Program-made: the position numbers and the translations under genes
The notes under the pieces: generated by a model
What the model was told of the DNA's origin: nothing
Databases searched by the model: none
Seen by the model: the letters and a program-made list of their open reading frames with translations, nothing else
Shown: positions 6,949-13,289 of the stretch, piece after piece
How positions within the stretch are numbered: the stretch's first letter is position 1
Layout of the letters: each line of letters begins with the position of its first letter
Source of the DNA: CAZWKX01 sp964633975
GTDB taxonomy: Bacteria > Actinomycetota > Acidimicrobiia > Spongiisociales > UBA11373
Direction of reading: 5' to 3'
NCBI GenBank assembly: GCA_964633975.1
Contig: CAZWKX010000045.1
Span: 1-13,311, forward strand
Length of the DNA stretch: 13,311 nt

Positions 6949-8235
6949 GTGATCGATGTTTCGCTGCTTCGTGACGATCCGGAGGCGCTGGCCGAGGCTT
7001 TGCGCCGGCGGCGCCTCGATGTCGACGTGGCAGCGCTGGCGGAAATCGACGTGCGCCGTCGGCAGGCTCGCTCGAGGGCCGAGGAGCTGCGCGCCGAGCA
7101 GAGGCGCTCGGGGCAGACGATCGCATCCCTGGATGGGGCCGAGAAAGATGCGGCCATAGCTGCTGTCGGTGAGGTCGCTGCTGAGTACAAGAGCGCGCTC
7201 GAGGAGGCGGACGAGCTCGACTCGCGTTTCGATGAGGTCTGGCGCACCCTGCCCAACTTGGCCCATCCGAGCGTCCCGGAGGGCGAAGGCGAGGAGGATA
7301 ACGTCGAGCTGAAGCGCTGGGGCCGGATCCCCGAGTTCGATTTCGAGCCTCTGGATCACCTGGACTTGGGGGAGCGGCTGGGCATCATCGATGTCGAGCG
7401 CGGCGCCAAGGTCTCGGGCAGCCGTTTCGCCTATCTGAAGGGCGCTGCGGTCCTGCTCGAGTTCGCCTTGGTGCAATGGGGGCTGGAGCGGCTCGGCGCC
7501 GAAGGGTTCGTGCCGGTTGTACCCCCGGTGCTGGTGCGGGAGGAGGCGCTCTTCGGCAGCGGGTTCTTCCCGGGTGCGAGGGAGCAGGTCTACGCCGTCG
7601 GCTCCAGCGAGCGCAGTGGCGAGCCCATTGCGCCCGACGACCTTTTTTTGGTGGGCACCTCGGAGGTTTCACTGGCGGCGATGCATATCGACGAGATCCT
7701 GGCGGCCGAAGACTTGCCTCTGCGCTACGTGGGTTTCTCCACGTGTTTTCGGCGCGAGGCGGGCACCTACGGCAAGGACACCAGAGGCATTTTCCGTGTG
7801 CACCAGTTCGACAAGCTCGAGATGTTCTCGTTCTGTCATCCGGATCGGTCCTGGGAGGAGCACGAGTACCTGTTGTCCGTTGAGGAGGGGTTGGTGCAGG
7901 CACTTGGGATTCCCTACCGGGTGGTCAACGTCTGCACCGGCGATCTCGGTGACCCTGCCGCCAAGAAGTACGACATCGAGGCGTGGATGCCCGGCGAGGA
8001 CAGCTATCGCGAGATCACCTCATGCTCCAACACGACGGATTTCCAGGCTCGCCGGCTCAGGATCCGCTTCCGCGACCACAAGGCAACGCGGCTGGTCTAC
8101 ACCCTAAACGGCACGGCCATCGCCATGGGCCGGGCCCAGGTGGCCATCCTGGAGAACTTCCAGGAGGCGGACGGTAGCGTGATCGTGCCTGAAGTGCTGC
8201 GGCCTTACGTCGGGTTCGATCGCATCACACCGTGA
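6949..8235 (+). CDS. serS: Seryl-tRNA synthetase
   Basis: 428 aa, the usual length. Cytoplasmic class II aminoacyl-tRNA synthetase that activates serine with ATP and charges tRNA-Ser. Residues about 28-100 form the long antiparallel coiled-coil arm that grips the long variable arm of tRNA-Ser. The catalytic core carries the TxE serine-binding motif as TSE (237-239), motif 2 FRRE (267-270) followed by the loop TYGKDTRGIFRVHQFDKLE, SCSNTTDFQARR (358-369), and motif 3 with NGTAIAMGR (R395) and AILEN. The GTG at 6949 is chosen because the N-terminus MIDVSLLRDDPE aligns with the family start. The stop overlaps the next gene's GTG. A probable tRNA-Ser lies at the right edge, about 5 kb away. Confidence 0.97.
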   Translation: MIDVSLLRDDPEALAEALRRRRLDVDVAALAEIDVRRRQARSRAEELRAEQRRSGQTIASLDGAEKDAAIAAVGEVAAEYKSALEEADELDSRFDEVWRTLPNLAHPSVPEGEGEEDNVELKRWGRIPEFDFEPLDHLDLGERLGIIDVERGAKVSGSRFAYLKGAAVLLEFALVQWGLERLGAEGFVPVVPPVLVREEALFGSGFFPGAREQVYAVGSSERSGEPIAPDDLFLVGTSEVSLAAMHIDEILAAEDLPLRYVGFSTCFRREAGTYGKDTRGIFRVHQFDKLEMFSFCHPDRSWEEHEYLLSVEEGLVQALGIPYRVVNVCTGDLGDPAAKKYDIEAWMPGEDSYREITSCSNTTDFQARRLRIRFRDHKATRLVYTLNGTAIAMGRAQVAILENFQEADGSVIVPEVLRPYVGFDRITP

Positions 8236-8858
8236 CCGGCAGGGGGGTCTTCTTCCGGATCGCGCGCCGCTACGACACGCTCAATCGTGTGCTCTCGCTG
8301 GGGCGTGACGGGGCGTGGCGGCGGGCCGTGATCGAGCGACTGCCGCATGGCCGGCTGCTCGACCTTGGCGCTGGCACCGGCGCCGCGGCGCTGGAGTTCG
8401 GGGATCGAGAGGTGGTGGCGCTCGATCCGGTGCTGCAGATGCTGGCCTTGAACCCGGAGCGCTGCCGTGTTGTGGGGATCGGGGAGCGGCTTCCTTTTGG
8501 GGACGGCAGCTTCGACGCCGTGTTTGCCGGGTACGTGTTCCGTAACCTGGAATCGGTTCCGGAGGCGTTGACGGAGATCCACCGGGTGCTGCGCCCGGGC
8601 GGTGTGTTGGGGGTGGTGGGCCTGGCCAGGCCCAGGGCCCGGTGGCGTCGGCGTCTTCACCGGGTCGGCACCGCGCTGGCGTTGCCACTGATGGGCGCGC
8701 TTGTCGGCGCGCCCCGCGAGTACTGGTACCTGCACCGGAGCCTCGACAAGCTGCCACCCCCCGAAGAGCTGTTCTTGGAGGGTCCGTTGAGTGTCGAGCG
8801 GGTGTGGAGGATGGGCTTGTGGGGGTTCGTGTATGGGGCGGTGTTGCGGCGTGACTGA
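8232..8858 (+). CDS. UbiE/MenG-family SAM-dependent C-methyltransferase
   Basis: 208 aa. It probably methylates demethylmenaquinone, the last step of menaquinone synthesis, in line with the actinobacterial setting. Family features are FFRIARRYDTLNRVLSLG near the start (the UbiE-type first block), SAM motif I DLGAGTGAA (44-52), the acidic D65 after strand 2, ERLPFGDGSFDAV, FRNLESVPEALTEIHRVLRPGG (103-124), and near the C-terminus REYWYLHRSLDKLPPPEEL, which parallels the UbiE YLPESIRRFPSQEEL block. It is somewhat shorter than UbiE (about 230-250 aa). The GTG start shares GTGA with the serS stop, so translation is coupled. Substrate is inferred; no other menaquinone genes are in view. Confidence 0.82.
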   Translation: MTGRGVFFRIARRYDTLNRVLSLGRDGAWRRAVIERLPHGRLLDLGAGTGAAALEFGDREVVALDPVLQMLALNPERCRVVGIGERLPFGDGSFDAVFAGYVFRNLESVPEALTEIHRVLRPGGVLGVVGLARPRARWRRRLHRVGTALALPLMGALVGAPREYWYLHRSLDKLPPPEELFLEGPLSVERVWRMGLWGFVYGAVLRRD

Positions 8859-8892
8859 GTGTTTGAGGGCGCAGGCGGAGGGCGAGTTCAGA
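8859..8892. other. Short intergenic stretch, nothing recognised
   Basis: The bases between the methyltransferase stop and the inverted repeat are purine-rich on the plus strand and show no gene. With the two hairpins they make up the 120-base gap before the SRP RNA gene. Confidence 0.6.
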
Positions 8893-8942
8893 GTTCAGAA
8901 TTCAGAGTCGGCATTGCGCGTTCCGGTTTCTGAATTCTGAAC
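8893..8942. repeat. Perfect 13-bp inverted repeat built from TTCAGA units
   Basis: GTTCAGAATTCAG at 8893-8905 is the exact reverse complement of CTGAATTCTGAAC at 8930-8942, with 24 bases between them. The left arm is preceded by another copy of the unit, so 8886-8906 reads as near-tandem 7-mers (GTTCAGA, GTTCAGA, ATTCAGA). It is far lower in GC than anything around it. It could act as a terminator for the serS-methyltransferase run, or be a dispersed intergenic repeat. Confidence 0.8.
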
Positions 8943-8980
8943 TGTCTCTTCTGGGCTGCTTCGAGCAGCCAAGAAAAGAC
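8943..8980. terminator. Extended hairpin between the methyltransferase gene and the SRP RNA
   Basis: A 7-bp perfect core GGCTGCT-TCG-AGCAGCC (8954-8970) is extended outward by TCTT/AAGA and GTCT/AGAC pairs, with single mismatches between blocks. It lies just past the 3' end of the SRP RNA on the minus strand and past the methyltransferase on the plus strand, so it may stop transcription from both sides. Neither side has a proper run of T after the stem. Confidence 0.5.
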
Positions 8981-9248
8981 CGTGCACCCCGCCGTCGAAC
9001 TCCGACACCCGGCGCGTCCCGGATCGCCAGCTCCGGCCAGGTGACCCTACGGCACCCGGGCCTCCCGCTTAGGGCTGCTTCCTTCCGGATCTGACCCGGT
9101 TCACGGTGGTCCCGCCGCGTAGGACCCGGCCTTCAACACCACGTGTCCGGCGCTCGGCCCGACCATCGGTGGTCCTCGGGCGGGGATTCGGCCCCGCATG
9201 TAGAGGGTTTCGGGTACAGGGCACCCCTAGCGCCCCGCCTAGCACGGT
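8979..9248 (-). ncRNA. ffs: Signal recognition particle RNA, large bacterial type with Alu domain
   Basis: About 270 bases. The S-domain tip (9073-9096) on the minus strand reads GGTCAGATCCGGAAGG then AAGCAGCC, the nearly invariant Ffh-binding hairpin with its GGAA tetraloop (9083-9086). The surrounding helix pairs CCTACG with CGTAGG and GGCCGGGT with ACCTGGCC. The 5' portion carries CGTGCTAGG, GGTGCCCTGTACC and GGGCCGAATCCCC (about 9181-9248), which parallel the Alu domain of the Bacillus subtilis 6S-like scRNA. GTGGTGTTGA and the 3' end GGTGCACGGT are also shared. The ends pair as ACCGTGC (9242-9248) with GCACGGT (8979-8985), and the helix can extend a few pairs further to about 9253/8974. 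The RNA guides Ffh-bound ribosomes to the membrane; the Alu part is associated with elongation arrest in the family. Exact mature ends are not fixed. Confidence 0.95.
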
Positions 9249-9255
9249 CTCTTGA

Positions 9256-9261
9256 AGGGTA
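9256..9261 (-). promoter_or_regulatory. Possible -10 element of the SRP RNA gene
   Basis: TACCCT on the minus strand lies 6 bases before G9249, which would start the RNA as GACCGTGC, matching the base-paired 5' end of the SRP RNA. No clear -35 is seen (GTCCCA at 18 bases is weak). Confidence 0.35.
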
Positions 9262-9293
9262 CCGCGGGGTGTGGTGAATTGGGACCGAAACGC

Positions 9294-9328
9294 CGAGGGG
9301 GCCCGGCGTGGGAAGCAGGACCCCCTCG
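9294..9328 (-). terminator. Terminator hairpin after the sigma factor/GerMN operon
   Basis: CGAGGGGG (9294-9301) pairs with CCCCCTCG (9321-9328), and GG/CC pairs continue past one mismatch. It begins 15 bases after the stop of the GerMN/Gmad2 gene and is followed on the minus strand by a short GCGTTTCGG, a weak U tract. It separates that operon from the SRP RNA gene. The rest of 9249-9342 shows no gene. Confidence 0.6.
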
Positions 9329-9342
9329 ATCATCGGGCGACG

Positions 9343-10944
9343 TCAATCTCCGGCTACGTAGTAGATCCACTCGCCGTCTTCGGTGATGCCGATGCGGTAG
9401 CCGATGAAACTGCCGAACAGTTCCCAGTCTCCGATAGCGGCTTGGCCGTAGAGGGTGGCCAGCATGTCACGGTCCGCCTGGGGGACGTCGGCCCATGTCG
9501 GGTAGGCAAAGGCGGAGGGCCATACGTAGGCCGTGCCGAGATCGCCGGCGTCGGTGGTGGCGAAGGAGAGATTGAGCGTCTCCGCCAGAAAGCGCATCGG
9601 CTCCTCGCCGTCGGCCTCGAGCTGAGCCCAATACGCCGCCGGGTCTCCACTGCCTCCAAACGAGTAGGTGAACAGGTCCGGCGACGTCAGGTCGGCGAGC
9701 GAGTCGTAGTCGCAGACCACTGCGGCCTGCCAGATCTGCTCTCTCATGTCGGCGACGGCGACGGGCAGGTCCGGCTGCTCGAGGAGGTTCCCGGCCAGGG
9801 CGCCGGAACAGGTGTCGGTAGAAGATGACGCGCTGAGCCACACCGGGTGCTCACGCACGTTGGTCTGGCTTCCGTCCATGGCTGATGCCTCCCAGGCGAT
9901 GACCGCTCCGAGCCGCGCCTGGGTCAGGTCGTACGGAATGGCGATCTCGAAGTCGCCGCGGCAGCCGGTGCCGCACGACGCCATGGTGGTGCCCTCCCAC
10001 AGGATGAGGCCATCGTTGTCGACCAGAGCCAGGCTCACCACGGCCTCGAACACGTTGGCCGTGCCCTGCACGACGACCGGGTTGCCGGCGGATCCGCCGT
10101 AGACCGGAGTCTCGATCATCACGGCCGGCAGTAGGTATTCGAAGTCATCGCGCGCCAGGGGGGAACCGACGATGACCGGTAGATCGGGGTTCGCTACAAA
10201 TCCGGCCGCTTCACCTTCGACAAGGAAGACGACGCTGTCGATGTTGGGGAGTCGGGTGAGGGTGAACACGACTTGGCCGAGCGGGTAGCCGGCGGCGTCT
10301 TCGCAAGACCTGGCGGTCTCCTCCGGGTAGAAGTAGAGGGTGCCGGACCCTGTCGAGTACCCGGTTACCGCCTTGCCGAGGAACTCGGCGGACAGGTCGA
10401 TGGTGGCGATACCGTGGTTGACGACGATGTCAAGCAGTCGGGTCCCTTGGGGGATGGCCGACGACAGCGCCGGCACCGAGACCGCCTCGTCCTCCGTCGG
10501 CCCGGCCAGCAGCGCCGCCAGCGTGTTCTCCATCGGCGCATCTGCGGCGATGGTTCGATGCACCGGCACCAGGGTGGGGCAGGCTTCGGGATCTGAAGTG
10601 CTGTCGAGGTACAGGTAGATGACCGTGTCGATCGGCTCGCCGGCGGGGGCGGTTGTGGCCGTTGTGACAACCCCAGATTCACTTGTTGTAGTCGATTCGG
10701 GGGCTATGGGCACCGTCGAGCTGCCGGCGACCTCGATGCCGCCGTCCCCGCCGAGCCACCAGAGCCAGGCTCCTCCTGCGATCAGGACCGCGGCGGCAAC
10801 GGCGCCGGCCAGGGCCCATCCGGGCCAGGGGCGGCGGTGGGGTCTCCCCATGATCTTCTCTGCGGTGTCCATGGGGGTGTAGACCGTCCGGTCGTCGGGC
10901 ATGGGGTTCTGCTCCTCGAGGATCTCGAACGGGTCGCGGCTCAT
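9343..10944 (-). CDS. Membrane-anchored GerMN and Gmad2 domain protein, possible partner of the ECF sigma factor
   Basis: 533 aa. A cytoplasmic N-terminus of about 42 residues is followed by one transmembrane helix (about 43-64) and a Thr/Ser-rich linker (75-100). A GerMN domain follows (about 105-245), recognised from ENTLAALLAGPTEDE and GIATIDLSAEF. A Gmad2 domain (about 273-372) is recognised from IETPVYGG, VVVQGTANVFEAVVSL and GDFEIAIPYD. The last 150 residues form a further domain I cannot name, with WADVPQADRDML, AIGDWELFG and a C-terminal GEWIYYVAGD. GerMN/Gmad2 proteins occur in spore germination proteins and in actinobacterial envelope lipoproteins; the ligand is not known. The ATG shares 4 bases (ATGA) with the sigma factor stop, so the two are translationally coupled. 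The position suggests an anti-sigma or sensor role, but the 42-residue cytoplasmic part has no recognisable zinc-finger anti-sigma motif. Confidence 0.85.
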   Translation of the reverse strand: MSRDPFEILEEQNPMPDDRTVYTPMDTAEKIMGRPHRRPWPGWALAGAVAAAVLIAGGAWLWWLGGDGGIEVAGSSTVPIAPESTTTSESGVVTTATTAPAGEPIDTVIYLYLDSTSDPEACPTLVPVHRTIAADAPMENTLAALLAGPTEDEAVSVPALSSAIPQGTRLLDIVVNHGIATIDLSAEFLGKAVTGYSTGSGTLYFYPEETARSCEDAAGYPLGQVVFTLTRLPNIDSVVFLVEGEAAGFVANPDLPVIVGSPLARDDFEYLLPAVMIETPVYGGSAGNPVVVQGTANVFEAVVSLALVDNDGLILWEGTTMASCGTGCRGDFEIAIPYDLTQARLGAVIAWEASAMDGSQTNVREHPVWLSASSSTDTCSGALAGNLLEQPDLPVAVADMREQIWQAAVVCDYDSLADLTSPDLFTYSFGGSGDPAAYWAQLEADGEEPMRFLAETLNLSFATTDAGDLGTAYVWPSAFAYPTWADVPQADRDMLATLYGQAAIGDWELFGSFIGYRIGITEDGEWIYYVAGD

Positions 10945-11453
10945 GGCGTGCCTCCCGTCTCGTTCATTGCTTCTTCCAGGCGGCGGCGGGCTCGGTACAG
11001 CCGGATGGCCGCCGCGTTCGGGGAGCAGCCGATGACCTCTCCAATCTCTGCCGGGCGCAGGCCTTCCCAGGCGGCGAGCCGGAGGATCTCACGGTCCTCG
11101 GCTCGAAGGTCGGCGAGGGCGGCAATGACGCCGGTATCGGCGGTCATGGTTGGCGGGTCGCCGGCCGTGGATGCTCTGGCCGCCAGGCGTTGGCGCCGCC
11201 GTCTGGCGCGTTCCATGTTGGAGACGACGTTGCGCGTCACCGCGTAAAGCCACGGGAGCGTCCCGGGCTCGTCCGGGATTCGCTGCACCTTGCGCCAGGC
11301 GACGGTGAAAGCCTCGGAGGCGGCGTCTGCGGCGTCGTCCCGTCCCAGTCGGCGTGCCGCGTAGCGGTACACCGCTTCGTAGTGACGGGAGAAGACGGCG
11401 CGGAACCGGTCCTCGGGTGAGGCCGCCGCCGTCTCGAGGCGGTAGAGGGTCAT
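10941..11453 (-). CDS. ECF-type RNA polymerase sigma factor
   Basis: 170 aa. Region 2 (about 18-88) carries FSRHYEAVYRYAARRLG, then AADAASEAFTVAWRK (sigma 2.1/2.2) and PWLYAVTRNVVSNMERARRR (2.3/2.4). Region 4 (about 108-164) carries ALADLRAEDREILRLAAWEGL followed by a helix-turn-helix, AEIGEVIGCSPNAAAIRLYRARRRL. It should direct RNA polymerase to a small set of promoters. The ATG at 11453 is preferred over an in-frame start at 11525 because GGAGAG lies 6 bases upstream and the homologous region begins soon after. It is transcribed divergently from the MFS gene across an 85-base gap and overlaps the membrane protein gene downstream by 4 bases. No target promoter motif could be assigned. Confidence 0.93.
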   Translation of the reverse strand: MTLYRLETAAASPEDRFRAVFSRHYEAVYRYAARRLGRDDAADAASEAFTVAWRKVQRIPDEPGTLPWLYAVTRNVVSNMERARRRRQRLAARASTAGDPPTMTADTGVIAALADLRAEDREILRLAAWEGLRPAEIGEVIGCSPNAAAIRLYRARRRLEEAMNETGGTP

Positions 11454-11525
11454 GGTGCTCTCCACACTCCCATATGTCCGGATTCTGCGCGGGATTTCGG
11501 AGACGGGACAGAGCGGAGGCGGCAC

Positions 11526-11531
11526 TACGCT
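11526..11531 (+). promoter_or_regulatory. Probable -10 element for the MFS gene (leaderless start)
   Basis: TACGCT lies 7 bases before the GTG at 11539. A loose -35 (CGGGAC, spacer 16) is upstream. The gap 11454-11538 also holds the ribosome binding site and, presumably, the promoter of the divergent sigma factor gene. Confidence 0.4.
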
Positions 11532-11538
11532 CCGGGAG

Positions 11539-13227
11539 GTGCAGACCTCGTTCGCCGAACCCCTTCATCATCGCCGTTTCCGTTGGCTCTGGATCGCCTC
11601 GGTGGTCAGCAATGTGGGCGGCTTCTTTCAGTCGGTGGCGGCGGCATGGTTCATGCTGGAGTTGACCCACTCGCCGGTGTGGGTGTCGGCGATGGCCGCG
11701 TCCACAACCTTGCCCCTGCTGTTCTTGGCATTGCCTGCCGGGGCTTTGGCCGACCTGGCCAACCGGCGGAATGTGCTGCTGGTTTCGCAGCTGGGCATGG
11801 GCGGCGTGGTGGCGGTGATGGCCGCGGTGGTCATGGTCGACGCGGCCACTCCGGCGCTCCTGCTGACGCTGGGGCTGCTGCTCGGGGTGGGCGTTGCCTT
11901 GAACGCTCCGGTGTGGCAGGCGGTGGTGCCGGACCTGGTTCCGCGGCAGCTGGTGGCCAGTGCGGTGGCGCTCAATTCGGCGGGGTTCAACGCGGCGCGG
12001 GCGGTAGGTCCCGCCCTGGCAGGGGTGATTGTGGTGACCCTGGGTGTCGGAGCGGCTTTTGCCATCAACGCCGTCACGTATCTGGCGGTGGTCGCGGTGA
12101 TCGCAAGCTTCCGGGCCCGCGACTGGGCTCCGCAGGAGCATTCGCCGCTGGTGGGTGCAATGGCCCTGGGTATCCGCTATGCCCGCTTCACGCCGGTGCT
12201 GCGATGGCTGCTGGCTCTCGCCGCCGCGTTTGCTCTCACCTCGGCGGCCTTGCAGACGCTGCTGCCGAACTTGACCTACGAGGCGCTCAGCGGTGGGGCC
12301 GTGATGTACGGCGTGCTGCTGGGTTCGATGGGGGTCGGTGCCCTGGTTGGTGCAATGACCAGGAGCCGCTTCGGTGGGGAGATGGGCCGCCAGACGGTGC
12401 CTTTGGCTATGGCCTTGTACGGCGTTATGGGCGTTGGAGTGGGCTTGAGCCGGGAGCCTTGGCTGGGCGCGGTGCTCATGGGGGGCGCCGGCGTGTGCTG
12501 GGTGTGGGGCCTGACCACTCTGAACGCCACCATCCAGAACCTTTCGCACTCGTGGGTGCGGGGCCGGGCCATGAGCCTTTACATGCTCGCCTTTTCGGGT
12601 GTGCTGCCGTTGGGGTCGCTGCTGGCCGGCGCAGTGGCCGACAGGATCGGAGTGCCCTGGGCGGTGGTGGGTCTTTCGGCGGGTGCCGCCGCCGTGGGAT
12701 TGAGCGCGTTGCGGCTCCCCATCATCGGGATCGACGAGGTGACGGTGCCGGAGGCTGCGGACGGCTGGGAGTTCGCGCCGCACGGCGATGAGGAAGAGGT
12801 GCTCGGCGGGCCGGTACTGGTCATGAACACCTTCGTGATCGACGAGGAGCGGCTCGGCGAGTTCATGGAGGTTCTCGCCGAGCTCCGGCTGGTGCGGCTG
12901 CGCACGGGTGCGTACCGGTGGCGTCTGTATCGGAATGTTGACAGGCCCAATCGGATGACCGAGGCCTTCAGCCTGGTCTCGTGGGAGGAGCACCTGCGGC
13001 AGCACAATCGAATGGATGTGAGCGCCATGGAGACGATCAGGAAGGCCCGGTCGTTCGATGTGGAGGGTGGGCCGGTGAGCCGCCATCTCGTGGCGTTCGA
13101 CGTGTCGGACCCGCGGCGGCGGCCGGAGTGGAGCGAGCTGGTCGGTCGCCACGGCGATATTCATCGTTCCGACGGGTCGATTCCGCTGGTGGAGATGGAA
13201 GCGGAGGAGACGGGTCGGCGTGAGTGA
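11539..13227 (+). CDS. MFS_3-family transporter (EntS-like) with C-terminal monooxygenase-like domain
   Basis: 562 aa from the GTG at 11539. The N-terminal 400 residues are a polytopic transporter of the MFS_3 (transmembrane secretion effector) family: FRWLWIASVVSNVGGFFQSVAAAW near the start, the loop DLANRRNVLL after the second helix, VWQAVVPDLVPRQLVASAVALNS in the middle, and NATIQNLSHSWVRGRAMSLYML in the second half. After the last helix comes a soluble cytoplasmic domain (about 430-560) with GPVLVMNTFVID, FMEVLAELRLVRLRTGAYRW and SLVSWEEHLRQH, a dimeric alpha-beta barrel (ABM-like) domain that many MFS_3 members carry. It probably exports a small molecule; the substrate is unknown. An in-frame ATG at 11452 lies opposite the sigma factor start and was not chosen, because the family homology begins at about 11545 and a TACGCT -10 fits the GTG. 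Confidence 0.9.
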   Translation: MQTSFAEPLHHRRFRWLWIASVVSNVGGFFQSVAAAWFMLELTHSPVWVSAMAASTTLPLLFLALPAGALADLANRRNVLLVSQLGMGGVVAVMAAVVMVDAATPALLLTLGLLLGVGVALNAPVWQAVVPDLVPRQLVASAVALNSAGFNAARAVGPALAGVIVVTLGVGAAFAINAVTYLAVVAVIASFRARDWAPQEHSPLVGAMALGIRYARFTPVLRWLLALAAAFALTSAALQTLLPNLTYEALSGGAVMYGVLLGSMGVGALVGAMTRSRFGGEMGRQTVPLAMALYGVMGVGVGLSREPWLGAVLMGGAGVCWVWGLTTLNATIQNLSHSWVRGRAMSLYMLAFSGVLPLGSLLAGAVADRIGVPWAVVGLSAGAAAVGLSALRLPIIGIDEVTVPEAADGWEFAPHGDEEEVLGGPVLVMNTFVIDEERLGEFMEVLAELRLVRLRTGAYRWRLYRNVDRPNRMTEAFSLVSWEEHLRQHNRMDVSAMETIRKARSFDVEGGPVSRHLVAFDVSDPRRRPEWSELVGRHGDIHRSDGSIPLVEMEAEETGRRE

Positions 13228-13257
13228 CCGATGCCGGGGTCTCGGACTCCGAGGACG

Positions 13258-13286
13258 TTGAGGCCCCGCCGGGGGCGGGGCCTCAA
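13258..13286. terminator. Bidirectional hairpin between the MFS gene and the tRNA
   Basis: A perfect 13-bp stem, TTGAGGCCCCGCC (13258-13270) with GGCGGGGCCTCAA (13274-13286), around a GGG loop. It starts 31 bases after the MFS stop and 4 bases from the 3' end of the minus-strand tRNA, so it can serve both convergent units. Neither side has a U tract. Confidence 0.75.
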
Positions 13287-13289
13287 TCG

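Noticed and set aside
8886..8942. CRISPR-like repeats
   Set aside because: Units are only 7 bases, directly adjacent and partly inverted; there are no spacers and no cas genes.
9035..9131. A short 4.5S-type SRP RNA as the whole gene
   Set aside because: Sequence on both sides continues with blocks and paired ends of the large SRP RNA, so the short form would be a truncated call.
11452..11538. ATG start for the MFS gene at 11452
   Set aside because: It sits over the divergent sigma factor start and its ribosome binding site, and the added 29 residues have no family resemblance.
11089..13164. A 691-codon open frame on the minus strand opposite the MFS gene
   Set aside because: It is antisense to a well-supported transporter gene, is rich in His, Arg, Gln and Pro with no domain, and is typical of frames kept open by high GC.
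12830..13200. The C-terminal monooxygenase-like domain on the transporter as a novel fusion
   Set aside because: From what I know of the MFS_3 family, many members carry this same tail, so it is not unusual.
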